Position numbers and translations under genes: made by a program
Shown: positions 34,197-43,692 of the stretch, one piece after another
Layout: each line of letters begins with the position of its first letter
Position numbering within the stretch: position 1 is the stretch's first letter
Notes under the pieces: model-generated
Told to the model about the DNA's origin: nothing
The model's database searches: none
What the model saw: only the letters and a program-made list of their open reading frames with translations
DNA from: Gottschalkia purinilytica
GTDB taxonomy: Bacteria; Bacillota; Clostridia; Tissierellales; Gottschalkiaceae
NCBI RefSeq assembly: GCF_001190785.1
Contig: NZ_LGSS01000007.1
Coordinates: 1 to 64,000, forward strand
DNA length: 64,000 nt
Direction of reading: 5' to 3'

Positions 34197-35072
34197 ATGT
34201 TAACAGTAAATAATGTTAGTAAGAATTATGGAAATTTTTGTGCTCTCAAAAATATTGATCTTGAATTTACGAATGGGGTATATGGTCTTTTGGCACCAAA
34301 TGGAGCTGGAAAGACTACCCTTATTAAAATGCTTACTACACTACTTTTTCCAAGTGAAGGTGAGATACTTTATAATGGAACAGATATTATTAAAATGGAT
34401 CAAGAGTATAGGGATATATTAGGTTATTTGCCACAAGAGTTCGGATATTATAAAAACTATAGTCCAAAACAATATCTTCTTTATTTATCAGCATTAAAAG
34501 GGATAGATAATAGGATTGCTAGGAATAGAGTGGACGAGCTTTTAAAGCTAGTAGCTCTTGAAAATGTAGGAAATAAAAAAATGAAAAAGTTTTCTGGAGG
34601 AATGATTCAGCGTGTAGGAATAGCTCAAGCAATGCTTAATGATCCTAAAGTTCTTATATTAGATGAACCTACTGCTGGACTAGATCCAAAGGAAAGAGTG
34701 CGATTTAGAAATTTACTTACAGAGCTATCTAGAGAAAGAATAGTTATTCTTTCTACTCATATAGTATCTGATGTTGAATCAATAGCTAATGAAATTATTA
34801 TGATAAAAGACAGTGAAATTCTTTATAAAGATAGTATAGAAAACATATGTAAAATACTTGATGAAATTGTTTATGAAACAGAAATAGAATTTGATGATAC
34901 TTCAGTATTTAGAAAACAGTATCTTTCATTATCAGAAAAACAAGAGGAAGGAAAAATGAGAATAAGATTTATATGTGAGGAGGAACCACATAGCTCTTGG
35001 AAAGCTGTTAAACCAAGTCTAGAGGATGTATTTCTTTATGTCTATAATGATGAAATCTTAGAAAAGGAGTAA
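34197..35072 (+). CDS. ABC transporter ATP-binding protein
   Basis: The 291-residue ATPase has Walker A PNGAGKTT preceded by LLA, signature FSGGMIQR, Walker B LILDEPTAGLDP and the switch region STHIVSD. The C-terminal 70 residues form the extra domain seen in drug- or lantibiotic-type exporters. It starts one base after the preceding stop and is followed by two permease genes, so it powers an ABC-2-type exporter. Confidence 0.92.
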   Translation: MLTVNNVSKNYGNFCALKNIDLEFTNGVYGLLAPNGAGKTTLIKMLTTLLFPSEGEILYNGTDIIKMDQEYRDILGYLPQEFGYYKNYSPKQYLLYLSALKGIDNRIARNRVDELLKLVALENVGNKKMKKFSGGMIQRVGIAQAMLNDPKVLILDEPTAGLDPKERVRFRNLLTELSRERIVILSTHIVSDVESIANEIIMIKDSEILYKDSIENICKILDEIVYETEIEFDDTSVFRKQYLSLSEKQEEGKMRIRFICEEEPHSSWKAVKPSLEDVFLYVYNDEILEKE

Positions 35073-35078
35073 GTACTT

Positions 35079-36356
35079 GTGAATATAAGAAAATATGAAT
35101 TTAAGAAAGCTATGACTTCACCAGTGATAATAGGGCTAATGTTGGTATTTATATTTTTTAATGTTTTTATTATATTTGAAAATAGATATTTTAGTGATGA
35201 ACTAAAAGTTTTAAACAAAGTTGTAGATAAGTTCGGCTATAAAATAAATAATGAAATGACAACTAATTTAAAGAAATACTACACAGATGGACTAAATAAG
35301 ATGAATCAAATCACCAATCAGAAAGTATCAAAGACATACGAAAATGTATCATCTTTTTTTGAAGAAGGTATGACAGAATCTCAGTATGGTCATAAAGAGG
35401 ATATTTATAGCCAAGAAGATATGAGATTTATACAGGAACTAAATATTGTTGAGTCTTATTATTATATGATTAATGACATTGATAATAGTTATGCACAGAT
35501 TGATTTAATGAAAAAGGCTGAAGATGAAATAGAAAAGTATAACCTTAGTGGTGAAGCCGCTAATACAGTAAGAAATGAATATAAAAAATTTACAAAAAGA
35601 TTTGATGAATTAGTTAAAAATGAAGAGCATAAGAATCTATTTTTTATGGGACCTATATATAGAATGCATTCACTACTGTTTAAAACTTTATTTAAAAGTT
35701 TTATCTTTGAGATAATAATATTAGGAGTAATTATTACTTCATATTTAACAAACTATGAGTTTGATAATAATACACACCTTCTAACATACTCAACAAAAAG
35801 AGGGAGAAGTCTAATCAAGGACAAGCTGTATATGTCTATGTTTGTAAATATAATAGTAGCTACGATTATTATAGTCACTGGACTAATGGCATATTTTATT
35901 ATGTTTGATTATTCAGGGCTTTGGAATGTTCCTATAAGTAGCTATTTTAATATTGAATTTAAATTTCCATATATGTCATGGTGGAATATGTCATTTATTC
36001 AATATTTATTTTGCGGTATAGGTCTTATCTATATCTGTACCTTAATTTTTACTGGTATTACTTTTGTTATATCAAAGTTTATAAAGAATAGCTATATTGC
36101 GTTTTTTATATTCTTTATAGTATTTGGTACGTTATTATCTATACCGAGTATGCTTGCAACTGATAGTAATACTATTTTTATGGGTTCATTTACGCCATTT
36201 ATTCTTATTATAAATTCTTCACAGTGGTTTATGGAAAGTGGAGCTTTTAGTACTTTTAAATACTATGAGGCTATTACGGTAGGAACATGGTCAGTATCAC
36301 TTATAATTTTAAGTAGTTTATGTATCAAAAGATTTAAAAAACAAGATATATATTAG
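35079..36356 (+). CDS. ABC-2-type permease subunit 1
   Basis: The 425-residue membrane protein starts with GTG after AAGGAG. One N-terminal helix is followed by a long extracellular segment (about 40-205) and five to six C-terminal helices. This ABC-2 layout fits exporters of antimicrobial peptides. It is similar in layout to the next gene. Confidence 0.8.
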   Translation: MNIRKYEFKKAMTSPVIIGLMLVFIFFNVFIIFENRYFSDELKVLNKVVDKFGYKINNEMTTNLKKYYTDGLNKMNQITNQKVSKTYENVSSFFEEGMTESQYGHKEDIYSQEDMRFIQELNIVESYYYMINDIDNSYAQIDLMKKAEDEIEKYNLSGEAANTVRNEYKKFTKRFDELVKNEEHKNLFFMGPIYRMHSLLFKTLFKSFIFEIIILGVIITSYLTNYEFDNNTHLLTYSTKRGRSLIKDKLYMSMFVNIIVATIIIVTGLMAYFIMFDYSGLWNVPISSYFNIEFKFPYMSWWNMSFIQYLFCGIGLIYICTLIFTGITFVISKFIKNSYIAFFIFFIVFGTLLSIPSMLATDSNTIFMGSFTPFILIINSSQWFMESGAFSTFKYYEAITVGTWSVSLIILSSLCIKRFKKQDIY

Positions 36357-36368
36357 GGAGGGATCTGA

Positions 36369-37526
36369 TTGAGGATAGTTTTAAATGAAATGAAGAAAAT
36401 ATTTAGCTTGAAAATGATATCTTTACTTATAATTATCAGCTTAATAATATACTATTTATTTATTAGTTTTTACATTCAATATTTTCCTAATGGTAGGCCT
36501 GAATTAGATATTTACAATGTATCGGTAGAAATGATTGAGAATTATGGGGAATACATGGATGAAGATGAATTTAAAGATTTTAAAGTTAAGTATAATGAAA
36601 AAGTGAAAGAAGCAGACAAATATATTAAATCAAATGAAAGATTTAAAAAGGCAGGTATAACAACATATAAAGAATTTGAATACACAGATACAATGAATGA
36701 TAAAACTTCAACAAAACTTCAAGAATTACATGACTATATCCTATTTGAACAAAAAGTAGATTTATTTTGGGAGATACCTGAAAGAGAAGATATAATAAAA
36801 TCCTACGAAGAAAAAGAAGAAAATATGTTAAAAAAATATGAACCGATGGATGAAAAGCAAGAAATAAGAGTTAAAGAGTTATTAAAAAAAGGTAGTGATG
36901 AATCGATTTTACCAAGCTTAGTATTTGGAAACTATAATAACTTAATAAAAAATGTATGTATGCTTATATTAATTAGTATAATGTTTATAATATCTTTAAT
37001 ATATATAAAGGATAGAAAAAATAAAGTAAATTATCTTCAATATACATCTAAAATAGGAAGAAAGATATTTAAAAATAAGATAATAGCAGGATTATTGTCT
37101 TCTTTTATAATAACAACATTACAACTTATAGTTTTCTTTGTTGTGTATTCATTTAATAACGTGTCAATGTTTTTTAACTCTGATATAAATTCAGTCTTTA
37201 ATAGCAATATCTCATGGTATGATATTACATTTATACAATATATAATTATTACAATAGTAGCAGTATATATATTGTCATTCATTTTTGCTTTAATGTCTAT
37301 GTTCGTTTCAAGTATAGCTAATAATTATATAGCTTTAGTAGGAATACAGTTACCAATAGCTTTGGTTACTTTTAAGTTATTTTTAAGACGACTTATAGTT
37401 TTAATAGTAGATATTGAAGTTTCACAAATATTATTACCATTATGTTATGTGGCTTTAATTTTTACTTTTGTGACAATAATGATAATAAGATGGAGAAGAG
37501 AAAAAACGTTAGACGTTGTTAATTAA
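36369..37526 (+). CDS. ABC-2-type permease subunit 2
   Basis: The 385-residue protein starts with TTG after GGGAGGG. It shares the layout of the previous gene: one N-terminal helix, an acidic extracellular segment (about 40-185) and six C-terminal helices. Both permeases share an SWxNxxFIQY-like stretch, which suggests old duplication and a heterodimeric exporter. A terminator follows the operon. Confidence 0.8.
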   Translation: MRIVLNEMKKIFSLKMISLLIIISLIIYYLFISFYIQYFPNGRPELDIYNVSVEMIENYGEYMDEDEFKDFKVKYNEKVKEADKYIKSNERFKKAGITTYKEFEYTDTMNDKTSTKLQELHDYILFEQKVDLFWEIPEREDIIKSYEEKEENMLKKYEPMDEKQEIRVKELLKKGSDESILPSLVFGNYNNLIKNVCMLILISIMFIISLIYIKDRKNKVNYLQYTSKIGRKIFKNKIIAGLLSSFIITTLQLIVFFVVYSFNNVSMFFNSDINSVFNSNISWYDITFIQYIIITIVAVYILSFIFALMSMFVSSIANNYIALVGIQLPIALVTFKLFLRRLIVLIVDIEVSQILLPLCYVALIFTFVTIMIIRWRREKTLDVVN

Positions 37527-37563
37527 TAAAAAACTTAATATATGCTTTTATAATTATAAATAG

Positions 37564-37606
37564 ACACTATAAATATTAATGATCATTAATATTTATAGTG
37601 TTTTTG
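37564..37606. terminator. Terminator with perfect 38-bp palindrome
   Basis: Bases 37564-37582 are the exact complement of 37583-37601, followed by TTTTT. It ends the ABC operon; it may act in both directions. Confidence 0.85.
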
Positions 37607-37845
37607 CTATATTTAAATGTACTTGATAAATATAATTAAAAATTATATGAAAAATAAAAAAGGGGAAGCGAAACTTTATTAAATTTGATAACGTAATTTA
37701 CAGAGTATAAGTGTGTAATATTATTATGTATTTAAGACTACTCTAGTACATGCCATGAATAATAAAGTTTTATTGTACTAAACTTCATTATTTGATATTA
37801 TTTACTATGTTAAAGGTTAGAATAATTATGAGACTATAGAGTCTC

Positions 37846-38142
37846 AACTGTGAATTTATAGCTGGAGATGTTATGAAAAAAGTCGAAGAATTAAAAGAAA
37901 AGCCAGATATTATAATATTAGACCCACCAAGAGATGGTATACATCCAAAAGCTATTCATAAAATAATAGACTTTAACCCAGAACAGTTTATATATGTATC
38001 ATGTAAACCAACGTCTTTAGCTAGGGATTTACCTATATTTGTAGAGAGAGGGTATAAAGTGGAGAAGGTTAAGTGTGTGGATATGTTTCCTATGACTCCC
38101 CATGTTGAGTGCGTGACATTGATGTCAAGGGTGGAGAAATAG
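37846..38142 (+). pseudogene. 3' fragment of an rlmD/rumA-type 23S rRNA (uracil-5-)-methyltransferase gene
   Basis: About 98 codons match the C-terminal end of RlmD/RumA-type SAM methyltransferases: GDVMKKVEEL, the catalytic-region DPPRDGIHPKA, VSCKPTSLARD and the ending MFPMTPHVECVTLMSRVEK. Homology begins about 37849, after an in-frame stop at 37837-37839; the rest of a normal protein of more than 400 residues is missing. The 3' end of this gene is a well-known attachment target for integrative elements in Firmicutes, and the DNA to the right is foreign, so this is probably an integration scar. Confidence 0.85.
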
Positions 38143-38511
38143 GACTACTCAAAACACTGATAAATAAAGGGTTTTCTAGGTTGAAAGATTTTCTGCCTAA
38201 TGTCTGGCAGTGCCTTTTAATCTTGAAAATCCTTATTTTTGTTTATGAGGAAATAGGTCAACTGTGAAAAATGTGTGTAGGGTTGAGTTGACAAGTTAGA
38301 TAAATTCATAGGGTTGTGTAGACAGGATAGATGTAAGTTTTTTAATATTTAGGCTGTTAATCTCCTGTATATTATTATAAGAAATAGATATGTACTACCT
38401 TATAAGAAACAAATTATAGGATGCAGTAAGTTACTTATGGAAATCAAGCCTTGTAATAAGTACATTTCATTGTTATAATATGTAATTAAGATAAGAGAGT
38501 GAGGAGAAGAG
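38143..38511. other. Junction region between host scar and mobile element
   Basis: No gene is present. A large imperfect inverted repeat spans about 38162-38241 (arms of about 35 bases, each holding a GGxTTTTC or complementary word and GCC). Then two direct-repeat words, TAGGGTTGAGTTGACA (about 38278) and a variant TAGGGTTGTGTAGACA (about 38309), lie 31 bases apart. Such features would suit recombinase binding at an attachment end, but no integrase gene is in the window. Confidence 0.4.
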
Positions 38512-39453
38512 ATGCCTGATAATGTTGTTGAAGCATTACGAGAAGCTTCTATAAATAAATTGTTTTCAGCTAATGTATTTGATAATAGCTTTTCAACATG
38601 GACTCCAGTTATAAATAGCCTTATACCAGCTAGAACATCAAGGCAAGTATTAGATTTGGGCGATCATTTATCTGATATTTTTAGGACTACTAGGACTGGT
38701 GGTAGGGGGCAAGGAGAAGTATCTGGTGGTGGAGCGGCATGGGAATCGCTAGTCTGTTGGTATTTGAACTTGTGTTTGATAGGGCGAAGAACTGTAGTAA
38801 TTAAGCACAATCGAGAATTGATTCCACAACCTGTAAGCGATGCAATAACAGTAAATTATCATAATTTTGTTTCCAATACTGAATCAGACTTGATTGCAAT
38901 TACATTTCCTGACAGACCAGAATATTCAATAAATAAAGATACTATCAATATATTTGATGAGAATGGTGCATCCGTGTCTTTACGGATAGGAAGAAACAAT
39001 CGCTATAACTTATTAGCTGTTTTAAATGCTCTGTGTCATAGGGACTTTACCGATCTTGAGATACATATAATCCAATGTAAAACAAATTGGAATGATAATG
39101 CACAGATTCCAATGCTTTGGGATATGATATATTCTGCAACTAATTTCCGTACAAATGTTACCGTTGGAAGAAACGGATATGCTATAGCTGATGTTGCTAG
39201 ATTTACATATTCATTTGTAACCGTACCAACTAGTAGAATGAGTGGTATAAATGCGAATTCAACGTGTGTCAAGAGAGTAACGAATATGACTGGAGGCAAT
39301 TATTGGGGCAGACCAACAGTGAATAACGTTGCAAATTCAATAAAAGAAATGTTACAACGTAATCTTTCTACTGGTCACAGCCGAAACCATTTAACTACGT
39401 TAAATGGTGAACTTCCAAATCTTAATACAGATTATTCTTATTTTAGATTATAA
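38512..39453 (+). CDS. Restriction endonuclease-like protein, PD-(D/E)XK fold
   Basis: I do not recognise a named enzyme. The 313-residue protein has a nuclease-like pattern: Glu78 in GGAAWESLVCW, Asp126 in TESDLIAI and a beta-strand IHIIQCKTNW in which Gln188-x-Lys190 takes the place of the usual E-x-K. It has no membrane segment. It converges on a C5 DNA methyltransferase gene across a shared terminator, so the two should form a type II restriction-modification pair. ATG 38512 follows GAGGAG. Codon and base use differ from the host genes to the left. Confidence 0.7.
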   Translation: MPDNVVEALREASINKLFSANVFDNSFSTWTPVINSLIPARTSRQVLDLGDHLSDIFRTTRTGGRGQGEVSGGGAAWESLVCWYLNLCLIGRRTVVIKHNRELIPQPVSDAITVNYHNFVSNTESDLIAITFPDRPEYSINKDTINIFDENGASVSLRIGRNNRYNLLAVLNALCHRDFTDLEIHIIQCKTNWNDNAQIPMLWDMIYSATNFRTNVTVGRNGYAIADVARFTYSFVTVPTSRMSGINANSTCVKRVTNMTGGNYWGRPTVNNVANSIKEMLQRNLSTGHSRNHLTTLNGELPNLNTDYSYFRL

Positions 39454-39485
39454 AAAGAGGGTGGTACAAAGACTACCCTCTTTTT
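39452..39485. terminator. Bidirectional terminator between restriction and modification genes
   Basis: AAAAAGAGGGT (39452-39462) pairs with ACCCTCTTTTT (39475-39485); it serves both converging genes. Confidence 0.9.
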
Positions 39486-39491
39486 ATTTAA

Positions 39492-41516
39492 TTATTTAAT
39501 GTTTTTTAATATCTCCAATGCTATTGCGTGTGCCATAAGTGGTGGCACTGCGTTTCCCACTTGAGTATACTGTGGGGTTTCAAGTTTTCTGCGATCTCCT
39601 CCAGTAGTACGCTTACCTTGAAAAACAAAGCTGTCGTCAAAGGACTGTAAACGTGCCATTTCACGGACCGTTAAAGAACGATTAGCACCATAATGTGTAA
39701 AATCGTCCCCGATTGTAAGAATTGTAGTACTTGGTTTATCTGGATCTAAACAGGAGTAGTTGCGTTTATTAGTTCCAGTTAACAGTTTGTTGTGGGGCTC
39801 TTTTTCCTTGGCTAAAGAAAAACTACCATATTTTCGGATGAGAGCATATCGTTTTTGTACGTCTGAATTATGTCTGGATGTTTCGTGGTTAGCCAACTGT
39901 ATGGTTTCTAATTCTGAGTTAGAGATTTCTTCTGCAGAATTTGCCGAAGTATAAACTGGCGCAGGAACCGGAAACCGCTTAGGATTAAGACGACCTTGTC
40001 GGCTCCATTCAGCATATGATTTCATCTCAGCATAACGACCAGTTCCTTTTGCATCTTTATTTCCCAGAATTGTTCTTTTAGTACTCCCTGCTTTTGTTTT
40101 ACAGAATTTTTTATAAAATATATCATCGTATTCTGTTGCTTTGCAACCAATACCAATATAATTTAGATCGCCGATAGCTTCTTCAACAGTTACTTTTTCA
40201 TTTTCTGTAACTGTTGCAGGTATTGAGGAAATAACTGGTTGGTCATTGCGACAACCTATGAAAACAACACGTTGTCTATTTTGTGGCACACCGTAATCAG
40301 AAGCATTCAACACAATTGGCTCATTAATACGATAAAGTTGAATCTGCTCAACTAAATCATTGAGCTCATTTATGTATGATGCATCTGCCTTTGAACTAGC
40401 AAGTTTGGAAATCCTATAAACAGTAGCAATAGTATCCTCACATAATATTTCTACTGCGAGCCTTGTATCTTCAAGCACCTTCAAGGTATTGTTATCAGAT
40501 GCACGAGTTGAAAGTGAGTCAATAGCATCGTTGAAAATTCTGGTTATTTCTTCAAGTTCGAGATAATCAGTCATGGTATCAAATCTTTCTTTGTAGATGC
40601 TACGATTGAGGTGGCACTCGTTTATGCATACCTTTAGTTTGCGGGAGATGGCTTCTAATCCACGATGTGATTTTATCAAATTAAGTGCCTGTCTCACAAC
40701 GTTCCTATCATCTTCGCTAATTACTTTGTTATTTCGGAATGCACTAACAAATCTGTCAGCAATTTTATCAATAAAAACGCTTAAGGGCTTATTCTCTATA
40801 TTATTCTTCTCCGCAAGAATGGACTGTAGTAAAAAATCTTGCTCGGATTCGGAAAAATAATCGACACTAATTTTTTTAAGTATAGAAAGATAATCAGCCC
40901 TTCTACTATTTATAGCTTCTTGGTGTTGCAATATTATACTTAATTTTTCAAGAGCATATTGCAGTTCAATGGAGCTATCTTCATTGAGGCTTTTTTCAAG
41001 TTCTGATTCTGAAACAAAACCATATAGAGTTTGTAAATGATCATAGTCAACAATGTTCCTAATTTCACTTAAAATACGGTCTTTTATCTTTCCCTTGTCC
41101 TTTGTTAGGATTCCAGCCACATTTTCCATTACAAAATACTTGGGCTTGATTACTTCAATTACTCGCAGGTAATAAGCGAATAAATCATCTTTTTTATCGT
41201 TTTTCCGACGTTCACCTGCTAAGCTAAAGGACTGACAAGGAGGTCCACCTACTAATACATCAACTCTAACATCCCCATATTTCTTTTCAATAGTGGCGCA
41301 GAGTGTTTCTATATAGTCAGGATCAGTTATATCTTTTGTTAAAAATTCTGTGGAAAGCCCAAGTTGTTTATTATAACGTATTCTATGAGTTACTTCGCAA
41401 GTTGGGTTTATATCACTTGCTAATAAAAAATCGTAGTATTGGCCATTATATTCAGCCTGCAAAAAGCCTTCGCTAAAGCCCCCTGCACCGGCAAATAAAT
41501 CTATAAAGGTTGGCAA
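39492..41516 (-). CDS. DNA (cytosine-5) methyltransferase with long central insertion
   Basis: Motif I FAGAGGFSEGF, motif IV GGPPCQSFSLAG with the catalytic Cys, motif VI MENVAGIL, motif VIII VPQNRQRVVFIG and motifs IX/X (REMARLQSF, QVGNAVPP) are all present. At 674 residues it is far longer than a usual 330-450-residue enzyme, because about 250 residues, largely helical, are inserted between motifs VI and VIII (about 150-410). I choose TTG 41516 after AAGGAGGTG. It should protect the DNA from the endonuclease at 38512. The target site cannot be read from sequence. Confidence 0.9.
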   Translation of the reverse strand: MPTFIDLFAGAGGFSEGFLQAEYNGQYYDFLLASDINPTCEVTHRIRYNKQLGLSTEFLTKDITDPDYIETLCATIEKKYGDVRVDVLVGGPPCQSFSLAGERRKNDKKDDLFAYYLRVIEVIKPKYFVMENVAGILTKDKGKIKDRILSEIRNIVDYDHLQTLYGFVSESELEKSLNEDSSIELQYALEKLSIILQHQEAINSRRADYLSILKKISVDYFSESEQDFLLQSILAEKNNIENKPLSVFIDKIADRFVSAFRNNKVISEDDRNVVRQALNLIKSHRGLEAISRKLKVCINECHLNRSIYKERFDTMTDYLELEEITRIFNDAIDSLSTRASDNNTLKVLEDTRLAVEILCEDTIATVYRISKLASSKADASYINELNDLVEQIQLYRINEPIVLNASDYGVPQNRQRVVFIGCRNDQPVISSIPATVTENEKVTVEEAIGDLNYIGIGCKATEYDDIFYKKFCKTKAGSTKRTILGNKDAKGTGRYAEMKSYAEWSRQGRLNPKRFPVPAPVYTSANSAEEISNSELETIQLANHETSRHNSDVQKRYALIRKYGSFSLAKEKEPHNKLLTGTNKRNYSCLDPDKPSTTILTIGDDFTHYGANRSLTVREMARLQSFDDSFVFQGKRTTGGDRRKLETPQYTQVGNAVPPLMAHAIALEILKNIK

Positions 41517-41647
41517 ACAACCACACCTCCTTATTCGTTTTAAGTTTTATGATATGTTGTATCTAAGGTAACAGCAGTAATTATAGCATGGTAGAGGCTA
41601 AAAGTCCAGGCGTTTATTCAATTTTTTTCGACTTCTTAATCCACTAC

Positions 41648-42421
41648 TTACGGCTTAACCGTTCCATCCTTTATGTGAAAGCTGATGTTTCTTTCTCTAC
41701 AGAATTTAATTACAATTTCAGCTTGTTCATTATAAAACTCTTTGTGCTTCTTAAAAGCAGTAATTTCTTTACTATAGTTTGTTCTACCAAATATTATTTT
41801 ATCGGTAAAACTTATTGCTTCAAGAATATCATCTAGATTTTGTTCTATTATATTTGGAGTAGGATACGGCTCAATGCTTACCCATGTTTTAAATCCAGCA
41901 TCGTGTAATGCTCGTAATGAAGATAATCGTTGCTTGTAAGGAGCCGCACCAGGCTCTATTCTTTTCCTATAATCCTCGTTAAGTGAAACCAGCGTTATAC
42001 CATATTCGTTGTCTTTGGAATATTCCTTAAGTTCAATTGGTAATAAACCTTTAGTAAGGATAGAACACTTAATGCCAGCATCATTGAGTTTTCGTATAAC
42101 CGCAAGACTCAATGCTTTTATTTCATCATATCCGTACATAAAGGGATCTGTAGTAAAACAAAGATGTAGAGTTGTTATTTTATCCTTGAATTTGGGTATT
42201 TCCATATCAAGTAATTCTAAGGTGTTTTCTACAATTGCTGGTTTTATCCAGTCTTCATAAGTTTTGATTTTACCGAATCGCTTTTTCATCATATAGGCAT
42301 AACAAGGATATTTACATCCATGAGAGCAACCTTGAATATGATTAATTGTATAATCGCCATACTCTACATTTGTTTTATAAATTAACGATTTTCTTTGTAT
42401 GAAATTATTGACCTTTTTCAT
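41648..42421 (-). CDS. Radical SAM-like three-Cys-motif protein, partner of TcmP
   Basis: The protein of about 257 residues has a Cys triplet GCSHGCKYPCYAY near residue 32 (spacing CX3CX3C, one residue wider than the normal CX3CX2C), and a spore-photoproduct-lyase-like barrel with TLHLCFTTDPFMYG, SILTKG, ITLVSLNEDYRKRIEPGA and WVSIEPYPTPN. Such proteins are found next to TcmP. The function is unknown; a nucleic-acid repair or modification role in phage defence or counter-defence is possible. ATG 42421 follows AAGGTGG and overlaps the end of tcmP by four bases. Confidence 0.8.
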   Translation of the reverse strand: MKKVNNFIQRKSLIYKTNVEYGDYTINHIQGCSHGCKYPCYAYMMKKRFGKIKTYEDWIKPAIVENTLELLDMEIPKFKDKITTLHLCFTTDPFMYGYDEIKALSLAVIRKLNDAGIKCSILTKGLLPIELKEYSKDNEYGITLVSLNEDYRKRIEPGAAPYKQRLSSLRALHDAGFKTWVSIEPYPTPNIIEQNLDDILEAISFTDKIIFGRTNYSKEITAFKKHKEFYNEQAEIVIKFCRERNISFHIKDGTVKP

Positions 42422-43620
42422 TGTAGCCACCTTATTTTTATTGTTTTCCCTTTTCCTTCATCCATAAAGGAGGAGGGTTTACCCCTTTTTGTTGTTGCAG
42501 GATTGCGAACAACCTCAATACGGTTTTCCTTTTCTAATCTTTTAATTATTCCTTTCACTATGCTTGTTGAGCAAATAGCACCATGTTTGATAAAAAACGC
42601 AGCAAGAGCCTCGTATAGAGATATATAGTTTTTATATTGTGAAAAATGCTCTATAGTCTTTTTTTCAATATCTTCATCATCAACAATTTGGTTCTCACAA
42701 TTTTCTTCCCACAAGGTAAGCTGACCACAGGTTTGAATTTCTTGCAACGCCTGCCAGCGATTGCATATATTATCAACCATAAGCAGACAGCCATCTCTAT
42801 GGTTTGTTGCGTGAATCATCCGATATTTAGGTCGTTGACCTTTTCTAATTCTTAAAGGCATATTTAAGACATAAGAATAACTTAGTTTTAACCTATTGCA
42901 ATATTGTTCAGCAAATAGAGATTCTGCTTCATAACCATCAATATTATTCTTTTTATAATCTTGGATAATGGGTTGCCAATAATCCCCGCCTGCAATATCG
43001 TCAAGTTCTGCAATAGACTTTTCTGAGGCATCCATTTTAGTGGAATCATACTCTATAAGATCATCAAAAACAGAAACATCTTTATATGTAGTGCCAAAGG
43101 CATGACAAGCTTCTCTCACAAAGCCAAAGGAGTTCATATTTATTAATAGTTCTATGGAATTAAAGCGACCCATAGCAAAATTGTCGAAAAGAGAACACTG
43201 CAGTGCCTTTATCCCATATGGGTCGATATATAAAAAAACATTACAACCGTTTTTGTCTGACAGCAAATCTACAATCGTGTCTTCATATTTTCCTGAAATT
43301 ATATTAACATCTGGATAATCTTTTAGGTTTTCATGTAAGTCATCAGCATAGTTTAGGTCAATAAAATTAGTGCTTATTTGTACCGAGTTCATTCGGGTGT
43401 TTTTCATGCAATCTTTTATTATATCAAGTGCAATTATTGGTGAACCCGGTTTACCATCTTCAAATTTTCCTTTACCAGCAAAACAATCCACGTAAACAAG
43501 TGGCTTATATGTATGAAGAATTTTTGATACATAAGGTTTAAAATAACAACCTAGAAGTTCATCTTTAACCTCAGACCAAGGTTTTTTTTCTTTAAAAAAA
43601 TCATCATTCTTTTTTGCCAT
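42418..43620 (-). CDS. tcmP: Three-Cys-motif partner protein TcmP
   Basis: The 400-residue protein matches the TcmP family: VDCFAGKGKFEDGKPGSP near residue 44 and FLYIDPYGIK in the middle, which look like SAM-binding and catalytic-like motifs of a methyltransferase-like fold. The C-terminal 120 residues contain a winged-helix-like part with ERIEVVRN. It is co-directional with and overlaps the radical SAM gene, a pairing that gave the family its name. The biochemical role is not established. Placement beside a restriction-modification pair suggests a defence function by context. Confidence 0.85.
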   Translation of the reverse strand: MAKKNDDFFKEKKPWSEVKDELLGCYFKPYVSKILHTYKPLVYVDCFAGKGKFEDGKPGSPIIALDIIKDCMKNTRMNSVQISTNFIDLNYADDLHENLKDYPDVNIISGKYEDTIVDLLSDKNGCNVFLYIDPYGIKALQCSLFDNFAMGRFNSIELLINMNSFGFVREACHAFGTTYKDVSVFDDLIEYDSTKMDASEKSIAELDDIAGGDYWQPIIQDYKKNNIDGYEAESLFAEQYCNRLKLSYSYVLNMPLRIRKGQRPKYRMIHATNHRDGCLLMVDNICNRWQALQEIQTCGQLTLWEENCENQIVDDEDIEKKTIEHFSQYKNYISLYEALAAFFIKHGAICSTSIVKGIIKRLEKENRIEVVRNPATTKRGKPSSFMDEGKGKTIKIRWLQ

Positions 43621-43692
43621 GCTTTTCCACCCCTCATGAAAACATTTTATATCCAGTGTTAATTGATATCTCTTTGTTAGGACAAATTCCTG

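Noticed and set aside
37564-37601. Perfect palindrome as a recombination or attachment site
   Set aside because: It lies right after the ABC operon and is followed by TTTTT, so a terminator is sufficient.
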